In this document: piece after piece, positions 37,416-47,423 of the stretch
Position numbering within the stretch: the stretch's first letter is position 1
Layout: each line of letters opens with the position of its first letter
NCBI RefSeq assembly: GCF_018446385.1
Contig: NC_055994.1
Location: 34,618,368-34,682,367 of the forward strand
Reading direction: 5' to 3'
Length of the DNA: 64,000 nt
Source of the DNA: Zingiber officinale
Lineage: Eukaryota > Streptophyta > Magnoliopsida > Zingiberales > Zingiberaceae
The notes under the pieces: model-generated
The model's database searches: none
What the model was told of the DNA's origin: nothing
Seen by the model: the letters and a program-made list of their open reading frames with translations, nothing else
Translations under genes and position numbers: made by a program

Positions 37416-38882
37416 CTAGCGTGATGAGATCACGCTCCTAGGAACCCAATACCTATTTGAGCTCATTGGGTTCACTAAATATTCACTAGGGATGTCTTCC
37501 CTAGCAACCCTCCTAATGACCCTCCTAGGCTTTAAAGCCTTGGTCATTTGGGACTCATCAAGATCAACTCTAGGGGTGACTCCCCTTGTGACCTTGGTGA
37601 TGGTCTTCCTAGCCCTAGATCTTGTTCCATAATCGAATGGAACATTGTGATAAGTGGGCTTGACCACTTGGGACTTAGGTTTGTGACCCAAACCTTTCTT
37701 GTCCTTGGACTTGGGTTTTTGACCCCTAGACCCTAGAGTCAAATCCTCAAGAGCCTTTTCTAGAGAGTCAAGTCTTGACCTCAAGACTTGATTTTCTTTC
37801 TCTAATACCTCAAGCTTTAGTTTATCATTTTTCTTTGAGGTATTCCTAGGCATATGTCTAGATGATTTGGGATTTCTATCTAAGTTCTCCTTAACCTTAG
37901 ATGGATTAATTCTAGGGTTGGCTTTCCTAGTGTTATCCTTATCTAGGCTCACATGTTTGGCACCTAAGCATGTGTATTGATTCATATAATTAACATGCTT
38001 ATCATTTTTGACAATAGCAATAAGGCTACTAGCATGTGTCTTATTATTATTGTAATAATGTGCCTTAGAAATTACCTTAGGGTTTGCCTTAGCTCCCCCT
38101 ATCGATGTGCTCGTCTTCTTGTCCTTGTGAGGTTGCCTCCCCCTCGGACATTGGCTCCGATAATGTCCCCTTCGCTTGCATTGGAAGCACACCACGTGCT
38201 CCTTGCTCTTGCGTATCGGGACTTCGGCTTCCTTGATCTTTGGCGCCGGTGGAGTCTTCCTAACCCTCTTTGGACACTTACTCTTGTAATGTCCATACTC
38301 CCTACACTCAAAGCACATTATGTGTAATTTGCTAGAAACTAAATGGCTTGAGTTACCTAGAGTTGAGGATGGATGAACGCTCTCTCCTTCATCCCTTCTG
38401 GAGGTAGAAGCTTCTTCTCCTTGCTCCGAACTTGAAAAGGAACACTCCTCCTCTTCTTCTTTAGATGTTGAGTAGCTCTCAACTTCTAAATCCATCCCTC
38501 CATGATGTGAACTCCTTGGCTCACTTGACTCCTCTTCATGGCTTGAAGTGGAGTTCCCCTCATGGAACTTAGCCAAGTTGTTCCACAACTCCTTGGCATT
38601 GTTGTATCCACCTATCTTACATAGAACATCATTAGGTAAAGAAAATTCAAAAATTTTCAATACCTCATCGTTGACTAGGGATTGGTGGACTTGTTCCTTG
38701 GTCCACTCCTTCTTCTTTAGGGTTTCTCCTTTCTTGTCCATCGGAGGCTTGAAACCTAATTGTACACAACTCCAATTTTCAATGTTAGTCGTAAGGAAAT
38801 ATTTCATCCTTACCTTCCAATACGCGAAGTCGTCGCGATCGTAGAAGGGTGGAATTGTGATGTCTTCTCCGAGTTGATCCAT
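37416..38882 (-). CDS. gag: Element F: gag, truncated capsid core and two zinc knuckles
   Basis: This is an open frame of 488 residues. I start it at Met (38880-38882), because the longer upstream frame begins with a GTG inside the primer site. In order: a DUF4219-like N-terminus (FYDRDDFAYWKVRMKYFL), the first part of UBN2 to ELWNNLAKFHEG, then directly an acidic Ser-rich linker. Two CCHC knuckles follow (CFECREYGHYKSKC at about 190-203, CFQCKRRGHYRSQC at about 232-245), then a basic, coiled-coil-like C-terminus ending SNRYWVPRSVISSR. Compared with H gag, roughly 90 residues of the UBN2 core are missing. It would be a cytoplasmic RNA-binding structural protein; whether it can assemble is uncertain. 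No stop or frameshift. Confidence 0.85.
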   Translation of the reverse strand: MDQLGEDITIPPFYDRDDFAYWKVRMKYFLTTNIENWSCVQLGFKPPMDKKGETLKKKEWTKEQVHQSLVNDEVLKIFEFSLPNDVLCKIGGYNNAKELWNNLAKFHEGNSTSSHEEESSEPRSSHHGGMDLEVESYSTSKEEEEECSFSSSEQGEEASTSRRDEGESVHPSSTLGNSSHLVSSKLHIMCFECREYGHYKSKCPKRVRKTPPAPKIKEAEVPIRKSKEHVVCFQCKRRGHYRSQCPRGRQPHKDKKTSTSIGGAKANPKVISKAHYYNNNKTHASSLIAIVKNDKHVNYMNQYTCLGAKHVSLDKDNTRKANPRINPSKVKENLDRNPKSSRHMPRNTSKKNDKLKLEVLEKENQVLRSRLDSLEKALEDLTLGSRGQKPKSKDKKGLGHKPKSQVVKPTYHNVPFDYGTRSRARKTITKVTRGVTPRVDLDESQMTKALKPRRVIRRVAREDIPSEYLVNPMSSNRYWVPRSVISSR

Positions 38883-38929
38883 CTCTAGCTCGTGCTCCCC
38901 CGGGTGCTGATCCAACGAAGAGCGACCTC

Positions 38930-38941
38930 GCTCTGATACCA
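38930..38941 (-). promoter_or_regulatory. Element F: primer binding site
   Basis: On the minus strand this reads TGGTATCAGAGC, two bases inside the 5' LTR. It is complementary to initiator methionine tRNA and identical to the site in H and D. Confidence 0.9.
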
Positions 38942-38943
38942 CT

Positions 38944-40662
38944 TGTTAGGATCGATGATCGCGGCTAGAGAGGGGGGTGTGAATAGCCGCCCCCAAATTC
39001 TTCGTTTCTTTCTATAAATCAGGTTAGCACAGTGGAAAATAAACAACAGAAATGAGAACGAGAAGATCAAACCTTAGACGCAGCGATGTAATGAGGTTCG
39101 GAGATGAAACTCCTACTCCTCGGCGTGTCCGTAAGGTGGACGAAGCCTATCAATCCGTCGGTGGATGAGTCCCCGAAAACCCGGCTAATAATCACTCCTT
39201 CTGGGTGGAGAAACCTCGCCACAATGTCTTGCAACAGCAAGATGAACAGGAGTACAAGAATACAGCAAGAAACTAAGTACAATACACAAATGTAATAACC
39301 CTAGCTTGCCTTCTTGTCGACTGGTTGAAGCAGCAACTTCACGAGACGCCTACAACAGCAGGAACCCAGTCGAAGAAGCTCACACGAAGCTTCGGAACTC
39401 AGCAAAGCTCAAGAGCACACCAGCAGCTCAGTAGAAAGAAGAGGAAGAAGAGAAAAGAACAGTAGCTCCTCAATTCCTTTTATAACCTGCGAAGAAGACA
39501 CAGAAGAAACTAGCCGTTGCTACGCAACGGCTAGGATGTGGACCGATCAGGCTTCATCCTGATCGGTCCACAAGGGTCCTGATCGGTCACAAGACCGATC
39601 AGGCCCTTCCCTGATTGGTCATGGAGACCGATCAGGTCCTTCCCTGATCGGTCCCATGACCGATCAGGTCCTTTCCCTCCCGAAGTTGATCTCCTTCTGA
39701 TCGTCTACTGATCGATCACTGATCGGTCTGCTGACCGATCAGATAAGCAATAGAATGCTTCTGTTTGGTTACTGATCGGTCACCAGACCGATCAGATAAC
39801 CCAGCGTATCACTGGATCGGTCACCAGATCGATCCAGGTTTAGAGCTTCCAGCCCTAAACCCTACTTGGTCCTGAGAACGAGCTACCGAGCCCTCTATGA
39901 CTTCGTCTGTTCCAGAGAACGAGCTACCGAGCCCTCTCTGACCACAGCCCGGAGAACGAGCTACCGAGCCCTCTCCGACTTCGTCCGGTCCAGAGAACGA
40001 GCTACCGAGCCCTCTCTGACCACAGTCCGGAGAACGAGCTACCGAGCCCTCTCCGACTTTCCGTGCCAAGTCTCCATCTTGGTCTTCTCCGTGCCAAGTC
40101 TCCATACTTGGACTTTTCCCGTGCCAAGCTCCCTGCTTGGACTTTTCACCAGATGTCTGGTCAACCTTGGCCCATTTGGATTTCCCTTGCCTGGCTTCAC
40201 TCACCAGGACTTCCAAACTGCCTAGCTTCACTCACTAGGACTTTCACTTTCACCTAGCTTCACTCATTAGGATTTTCACCTGGCTTCACTCACCAGGATT
40301 TCCCATCTGCCTGGCTTCACTCACCAGGACTTTCTCCAACTGCCTGGCTTCACTCACCAGGACTTTCACTTTCACCTAGCTTCACTCACTAGGATTTTCA
40401 CCTGGCTTCACTCACCAGGATTTCCCGAACTGCCTAACATCCCAGTTAGGACTTCCCAGTCAAGTATCCGGTCAACCTTGACCTACTTGACTCTTCTTCA
40501 TCCAACCTGATCAGACCCTGATCAGTATCTCTCCGCATGGACAACTGCACCTGCATTGTCCATGTCTACGTGTCTTTCTGTATTGTCAAACATCGAAACC
40601 ATGACCAAGGTTTACGCTTGGTCAACTAGGTCAACCTTGACCTAGTGGAAATTGCACCAACA
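38944..40662 (-). mobile_element. Element F: 5' LTR
   Basis: It is 1719 bp and nearly identical to 33809-35526, including the hairpin array (39540-39835), the ACGAGCTACCGAGCCCTC repeats and the GCTTCACTCACCAGGA minisatellite. Several hairpins that are mismatched in the 3' copy are perfect here (for example TGATCGGTCACCAGACCGAT near 39773). A minus-strand TATAAAA lies near 39478-39484. Confidence 0.85.
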
Positions 40663-42296
40663 CCTTTTATAAAAAATAAAATCATCCAAGAGTTTTTCCT
40701 TTTCCCTTTTTATTTTTCCTTTTCTTTCCTCTTGATTGAATCAATCACCAATCAATGGTTGTGATCAATCCTATTTGTTTTCGGATTGGGATTTGCCAAC
40801 CCCTTGCTTGGTCACCAAGAAAGGTGGCCGGCCACCATATTTAGGAAAGAAAAATAATAATTTTTTTTATAAAATTTTACAAGAAGAAAACTCTTATAAA
40901 ATTTTACAAGCTCTCTTTCCTAAAGTAAGAGTTAAAAAATGAAAGTTCTAAAAATTAAAACCATGTTTTAAAATTTAAAACTTCTTTTATAAAATTTTCT
41001 TTTTTAACATGGTGATAGAAAATTTAAATTTTAAAACTTCTTTTCCCTTTTTTCTAAACCATGAGGATGGTTAAAAAGGGAAAGTTTTAAAATCTTTTAA
41101 ACTCTCTATTTAAACATATAGCCTAATTCAAATAAGGAAAATTTTTAAAAATTAAAATCTCTCTTTTAAAACTTATAGTTTTCTACAAAGAGAAGATTTT
41201 AAAAATTCAAAACAACCCTCCCTTTTTGAATTATTGTGGCCGGCCCCTTCATAATTGATCACCAACGAAAGGGCCAACCCCTATAGGAGAGGATGTGGCC
41301 GACCCTTGCTTGGTCACCAAGCATTGGACCGGCCCACTTCTTGGACACCAAGAAGAGTCTTACATTTGGATGGATTTGAGGCTATTATGAGGCTACGACA
41401 GGGACCTAGAGGAGAAATTGGTTTTGGCCTTCCGATGAGCTTAAGTATCCCGTGTTCGCCCCGAACACACAACTCAAGTTCATCGATAATAACTCATTCC
41501 ACTGTAGAGTTATTACCGCACTACTGCACCAATCCCAAATTACATTATGGGCTCCTTCTTATCATGAGTGTGTTAGTCTCCTTGTGTTTAAGATTACGAA
41601 TGCCCACTAATTAAGTAAGTTACTGACAACTCACTTAATTAATATCTAGCTCCAAGAGTAGTACCACTAAACTTTATTGTCATGTCGGACTAGGTCCTCC
41701 TGCAAGGTTTAACATGGCAATCCTTATGAGCTCCTCTTGGGGACATTCTCAACCTAGATAACTAGGACACAGATTCCTTCTATAATCAACAACACACACT
41801 ATAAGTAATATCATTTCCCAACTTATCGGACATATTGATTTATCGAGCTAAACCTCACCCTTTGATAAGTCAAAGAAATAAATATTAAATATATGTACTT
41901 GTTATTATATTAGGATTAAGAGTACACACTTCCATAATAACTAAGGTTTAGTTCTTTTACTAAGTCAGTACAAAAAGAACTTACCTAAATGATCCTACTC
42001 AATACACTTAAAGTGTATCAGTGTAATTTATTAGTCAAGATAAATTAATACATAATTACACTATGACTATACTGATGATTTGTTCCTTTCCATCTTAGTC
42101 GCGAGCAACTGTTTATAATTTATAGAGAGCTGACAACATGATCTTCTGAGTGTGACACCATACTCCATGTTATCTACTATATAAATTAATTGAACAATTA
42201 CATTTATCAAATAAATATAGAAATTGACCAATGTGATTCTTTTATTTCAACAAATAAATGTTTACAAAAGCTAGGCTTTTAGTATACACTCTAACA
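40663..42296 (-). mobile_element. Element D: 5' LTR, piece 3
   Basis: It is collinear with about 11880-13495 of the intact LTR and ends CTCTAACA at the ATTCA target duplication. Open frames here (for example 41255-41614) have equivalents in the other LTR copy at 12433-12813 but show no protein-like constraint. Confidence 0.85.
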
Positions 42297-42301
42297 ATTC
42301 A

Positions 42302-42347
42302 CCCGCCCCCTCTTGCACATTTCGACCCTAAGAAGTGGTATTAGAGC
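42302..42347 (+). mobile_element. Element A: last 32 bp of 5' LTR and primer binding site
   Basis: The end of A's 5' LTR (CACATTTCGACCCTAAGA, to 42333) reappears here after D. The final CA is mutated to GA. The primer site TGGTATTAGAGC (42336-42347) has one C-to-T change from the TGGTATCAGAGC of H, D and F. Confidence 0.85.
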
Positions 42348-44172
42348 GAGGTCGCTCTTCACCAGAATCATCACCGGAAGGGGCAATAAGGCTAGAGGGT
42401 AAAGAAGTTGGAGTAAAATTCATCAAGTCAAAGAATTCATCAAGAGCTCAACTTCAAGATGGAATTCTAAGATGGACTTGGATTCAACACAAGGGTGCCT
42501 CAACCATTTGTATCCACAAGCTTCGATTCTTGGAAAGCAAGGATCATAAATTTTCTTATGATGGAGATAGAGTAATGGTTTTCTTTAATGGAAGGATTTG
42601 AAGCTCCAACAAATTCAAAGGGTAAAACTCTCAAGAGGAGCAAGTGGAGCCAAGAGTAAATTCAAAGGAGCGAGGCAAATGACAAAGTGACCAAGCTATT
42701 GGTCAATTTATTGCCAAGCAATATTTTGGCTCAAGTTGGAGAATTCAAGGATGCCAAGGAGCTTTGGAGCAAATTGGCAAAGATTCATGAGATCCCCTCC
42801 ACTGTACCAAATCAAGAAGAATTCAAAGAGGACGACTCATTGGATCAAGACCAAGAGGAAGAGGATTTCGAAGTTGAGAGATGCTCAACTTCCGAAGAAA
42901 AGGTCCAAGAAGCTTCATCTTCAACAGAATGCAACGAAAAGGGCAAAGAGGGAGCATACTCTTTGTTCTATGTACAAGATGAAGATGAAGAAGCCTCCAC
43001 CTCTAGGATTGAGGGGGGAGACATTTATTGACACCGGACCAAGAAGAACGAGAAGCTTCTACTTCCGGGTCAAGCGAAGAAGAAGAAGAAGAAGAAGAAA
43101 GTGTCATCCCTACGTATGAAGGTATAATTATTTCAATTAAAAATAGAAATCATATTATATGCTTTGAGTGTAGGGAACATGGGTATTACAAGAGCAAATG
43201 TCCTAAGTTGACCAAGAAAAAATGTCAACCGGCACAAGAAGGCAAGGAGAAGCCCAAGGAGACAGACTCGCAACAAAGAATAGCAAGAAGCACATTGTAT
43301 ACTTCTTATGCCATCAAAAAGTACATTATCAGAGTCAATGTCCTAAGGGGAGGAAAGTGGTCAAAATCAAGGGAGGAAGCTCAAGTCAAGGGGGAGCTTC
43401 CAAGGTAAACCCCAAGGTATCATTTATTGAGCATATCCCTTTAAATCATGGTAAAAAGCATGTTAGTTCAAATTTATATCACTTTAATCCTATTTACCAT
43501 AAAAATGGAAAGCATGATAGCATTAAGGAAAAACATGTAGCTTTTCATGTTAAGACTACCACATCTAGGGTTAGGAAGGTAGATAAAAACCTAGGCAAGA
43601 AAACTAAGGACCTTAGGTATAAGTCTAAAAATAAAAATGCCCAAGGACAAAAAGAAAAATCCAAAACTAGGGATTTAAGGAAAGAAAATCAAGTTTTGAG
43701 GTCAAGACTTGATAAAATGGAAAAGATCCTAAAAAGGATGGAATATATCCTAAAAGGGCAAAATGAGCATAATCTAGGTCCAGGAGTACAAGAGTCATCC
43801 AATGACCATATAGGTTTGGGATACAAACCTAAGGCTAAGAAGGATGTGACTTCTTACCATAGGGTTCCATATAGCTATGGAACCAACTCTAGGTCTAGGT
43901 GTCAAGTCAAGGATACAAGGGAAGTTATCCCTAGGAGTATCTTTGCAACTACAAATGTGACTAAGACTTCTAAGAAGTTTAAGAAAGTCACTAAGAAGGT
44001 CACAAGGGAAGCAATCCCTAGAGTTGACCTAGAGGAGATGACCAAGGCTTCTATGAAACCTAGGAAGGTCATTAGGAAGGTAACTAGGGAGGTTATCCCT
44101 AGTGAGTACCTAGAGCATCCAAGGAGCACCAATAGGTTTTTGGTTCCTAGGAGCATTTTCTCTACCCGTTAG
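42348..44172 (+). pseudogene. gag: Element A: frameshifted gag, F-like with two zinc knuckles
   Basis: Gag homologous to F is spread over three frames. An N-terminal part (about 42440-42686) is badly decayed. A frame from 42687 has KELWSKLAKIHE followed at once by an acidic linker. A second frame from 43028 holds knuckle 1 (CFECREHGYYKSKC). A third from about 43285 to 44172 holds knuckle 2, with its first Cys lost (YFLCHQKVHYQSQC), and the basic C-terminus ending TNRFLVPRSIFSTR. As in F, the second half of the UBN2 core is missing, so this deletion predates the split of A and F. At least two frameshifts make it non-functional. The true start is not identifiable. Confidence 0.8.
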
Positions 44173-45222
44173 ATGGGTTAGAGAGTGTCAACTCTAATTG
44201 GAAGGGTAGTTAACTCAACATTGATGAAATTGACACTCAGAGAGCATCTTCAAGGTTATTATTAACCTTTGAAAATGAAGTGGATTATCATTTACTCTTT
44301 GGAAGAGTAAAATGTGCCAAAACTTGAGGAATTGGAATTCAATTTAAATTGGCACAATTGGGAAAGTATAAGAAATACCAAGTTGGGATTTGGGTATTTT
44401 CTTATGAAGTTAAGGGCCAATCTAGGCCTTAATTTAAAATGAGTACTCATTGGAAGAGTAAAATGTGCCAATTTTTTTTTTTTTTTGAGAAATATGCTTA
44501 ATTTTAAATTGACACAATTAATCAAGAGGTAAAGAAATGTCAAGTTGGGTTTTGGCATTTTCTAGAAGAAAAAGGTGGGTAATCTAGGATTTAATTTTAA
44601 GTTAGCTAAGGATTAAGGATACTTAGATAGATAATCTAAGTATTTTATTTAAGCTAAATTACCATGTTTTGTTTGTCCATCATATGCCATGACATCATAT
44701 TTTGCATTCATGCTTTTTTATGATAAATAAAAAAATACCATGTCATGTCATTCATACATCATGTAGTTATAGTAAATTTTATTTTAAAAATTATTCATTT
44801 TGATGTGTGCCATAACTCATCATGAATTATTTTTAATTCCTTGCAAATAAGGATAATGACATTTACTAACAAGTAACATCCTAAGTGAACGTTCATAATC
44901 CAAAATGCCTAGGTGGATATGCATGATCCTTAGTATAGGGCAAAATCAAACTTTACATCTCACAAAGAACTATAAGGTGACTTGTGTGTGTTTTAGTACA
45001 TGTTATATACAAGTGAGATGTTAAGATGATGAACAAAACTCAAGATGTTGATTTAGTACATTCTTTTTGAGTTTTAGGTCCATCAAAACACATAGTTATG
45101 TGTTTTCCAATTATTGGGAAAGCTAATATACAAGTTATGTGCATTAAGCCCAAAGAATATGATTGGATATTAGTTTTGAAAATAATTTTAAAATACTTTT
45201 GGAAAACCTTGGTGAATACTAT
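44173..45222 (+). other. Element A: internal non-coding region, left part
   Basis: This sequence lies between gag and the insertion of G. It is AT-rich with repeated GGAAGAGTAAAATGTGCCAA-like segments (44300 and 44452). No pol domain on either strand. It ends with ACTAT (45218-45222), the target duplication of G. Confidence 0.7.
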
Positions 45223-46051
45223 TGATCTGGAGGTAAGAGCAGGGGACCCCCGTCTTGGGGAGTCAACGCCACGTGGAAGTCAAAGGGCCAGGTGGCCGAC
45301 CGGACGACTTAGAAAAGGTGGGATCGCTATGCTGACCAGAGAAAGGGGCCCGACCGCCCGGCCGGCCGATCGATGTCCAATTGAGGGCAAAAGGCGCCCC
45401 GGCAGGAGTCGGGGTTCCGGCGCTCTTTGAACAGGGTCGTAAGGCTGAGCGGACGGCACGCTCGGCCGAAGACATAAGGTAGCATACTGCTAACAGTCTC
45501 CACAAAACACATTACCGAGTATCTCCCAAGTAGATCACTGTATATGGCCGGCCGGACGTAAGGCAAGTGCTGGCCGGCCAGACGCTCGACAGGGAGTAAG
45601 GAGAAAAGGACAAGGGACATATTCTGACAGCGGGCATGCTTTATAATCCAGCCATGCTCCAAATCTGATGACAAGGGGTTCCGCTGTCCCATCGAAGACA
45701 TGCTTGGACTGTAGCAGTATGGTGTCAGGTAAGTTTGCTGACAGGCCCTTACTGAGGTATGGGCTGAGGACATGTGTTTGCCTAGGTATGTGTGCCTGAG
45801 CTCCTCCCCAGCTCTATATAAGGAGCTTTGCACTTCACCAGAGGTACGCGTTCTACGATTTTTGGAGCCACTTCTTCGTTATTCGCTTACCTGACTTGAG
45901 CATCGGAGGGTCGTCGCCGGGAACCCCTTCTTGCCCCGACTTCTGTGCAGGTTCGTCGGAGATCCGTGCGAACAGTCAGGAGATCTATGTCAGCAGCTTG
46001 GAGAGCGCCACGTGCCCAGCGTCCGTTGGTTCAGCGATTCGGACAAGATCA
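45223..46051 (+). mobile_element. Element G: 5' LTR
   Basis: It is 829 bp, from TGATCTGGAGG to GGACAAGATCA, with a TATA box TATATAA at 45815-45821. It is nearly identical to the 3' LTR (55040-55868). Open frames on its minus strand recur in the 3' LTR and are not genes. Confidence 0.92.
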
Positions 46052-46054
46052 ATT

Positions 46055-46072
46055 TAGCGCCGTCTGTGGGAA
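46055..46072 (+). promoter_or_regulatory. Element G: primer binding site
   Basis: TAGCGCCGTCTGTGGGAA lies three bases after the LTR. Plant gypsy elements commonly have TGGCGCCGTCTGTGGGAA here; the second base is changed. Confidence 0.75.
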
Positions 46073-46096
46073 CGCTCCTGCATCCGATCGGAAGCA

Positions 46097-47423
46097 ATGG
46101 ACGAAGCTGGACGACATCACACGGTGACGCTTTCCACGGAGGAACTCGACGCTCTGATCGAGTCGAGGGACGCTAAGCTTGTGGAACAAAAATAGAAGGC
46201 ACAAGTCGAGCGGCCTGAGCAGCAGGCAACCTCAGCATCAGGAGGCCGAGCGGAAGCACCGCAGGCCACAGTTGCATTCCATCGGGCCCTATTCCGCACT
46301 CCTCCTGAAGCCGCAGCAACTAATCGTGATCGAGGATCTTCTTCGGATGAAGTGCCAAGACGAGATAACAAAAAAGGGAAAGCCCCCCGAGCGGACGCCT
46401 CGCCCGAGCGGATCAACCGTTAATTTTCAGAGGCTATTCTACGAGACCTCTGCCCAAGCATTATGTGCCTCCAGCGATCGGTGAATACAATGGAACCACC
46501 GACCCAAATGATCATTTGGGTAAGTTTGATAACACGACTACCCTGATAACATGGCTACCGTTCATCAATACACAGATGGGGTAAAGTGTCGGGTTTTCCT
46601 CACCACCCTCTCTAGATCAGCTCAACGATGGTTTCGGAGACTGCCGGACGGATCTATCTCAAGTTTCAAAGACTTCCGAACGGCTTTCCTCCACCACTTC
46701 GCAAGCAGTCGGCGCTATCAGAAGACTAGTGTCAGTCTGTTTGCCATCAAACAAGAAGCCCGCGAATCACTTCGAGCTTATATCCAGTGGTTCAACAGGG
46801 TGGCTATGGATATTCCAACGGCCACCTCGGAAACCATGATGAATGCCTTCACACAAGGCTTGGTGGATGACAACTTCTTCCGATCGCTCATTCGAAAACC
46901 GCCCCAAGACTACGACCATATGCTACACCGGGCCAACGAATACATCAACGTGGAGGAAGCCCAAGCAGCCCGAAGGAAGGAAACTCCCACCGAACGGGCT
47001 CCCCATGCCGAACGGAAGCCACGCACTGCTCATCAGCCGCCCAGAGGACCAAGGGCCGAAGCGATCCGCTCCCCCCAGGCTAGGTCCCATGTACCAGAGG
47101 TAGCTGCCGAGCGGCTCAAACCAAAGAGGAAGGTATGGACCCCTATGTTCTGCTCCTTCCACCGGACGGACACACATAACACCAGAGATTGCCGGAGTCT
47201 TCCTTTAATTGCCCACCCCATTCCCCGGTGTGGCGGCCATCGATCGCCATCAACGGACAGGCGATAGAGGCCCCGTGAAACCGATCGGACGATAGTCGAC
47301 AGGCGACAACAACCGACTCCCGAGCAACATCACACTTCGAGGCGGGAGAATCCCCGGATGTCTAGGGAGCGGCCTCGACCATCCGCTCGGGAAGAATAAA
47401 ATAGAAGCAATACCTCCCGAGGC
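46097..47423 (+). pseudogene. gag: Element G: gag
   Basis: It starts at ATG 46097 (MDEAGRHHTVTLSTEELDAL). The N-terminal part crosses frames twice before 46551 (the IGEYNGTTDPNDHLGKF motif near 46478 is in a second frame) and carries a TAG near 46192. From 46551 one frame continues: the gag core (VFLTTLSRSAQRWFRRLPDG, FLHHFASSRRYQKTSVSLF, QGLVDDNFFRSLIRKPPQDY) and a Tat-type zinc finger (CSFHRTDTHNTRDC). It then meets TAG 47265 and TAA 47397 and merges in frame with protease. Gag forms the particle. Confidence 0.85.

Larger units (their letters stand above)
33809..40662 (-). mobile_element. Element F: gag-only LTR retrotransposon, minus strand
   Basis: The 6854-bp element has perfect target duplications CCTTT (33804-33808, 40663-40667) in D's 5' LTR. 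LTRs of 1718 and 1719 bp are very similar. The 3.4-kb interior has primer site, one open gag gene, a long non-coding stretch and a polypurine tract. No protease, integrase, RT or RNase H is present. It is the best preserved gag-only element of the window and its LTRs are related to those of A. Confidence 0.9.
11070..42296 (-). mobile_element. Element D: Ty1/copia retrotransposon, minus strand, interrupted by H, E and F
   Basis: Boundaries are TGTTGGTTAATCC and CTCTAACA with perfect target duplications ATTCA (11065-11069, 42297-42301) in the 5' LTR of A. The order on the minus strand is 5' LTR (right), primer site, gag, protease, integrase, RT, RNase H, polypurine tract, 3' LTR (left). Integrase before RT defines Ty1/copia; a Tork/Angela-like lineage is possible but unproven. 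In the first ~120 bases the two LTRs differ at six sites by eye, so D is older than E. Gag-pol has frameshifts and stops. Confidence 0.9.

Noticed and set aside
45263..45833. Minus-strand frames of 80-168 residues, repeated at 55080-55650
   Set aside because: They are contained in the two LTRs of G and duplicated only because the LTR is; no protein motif.
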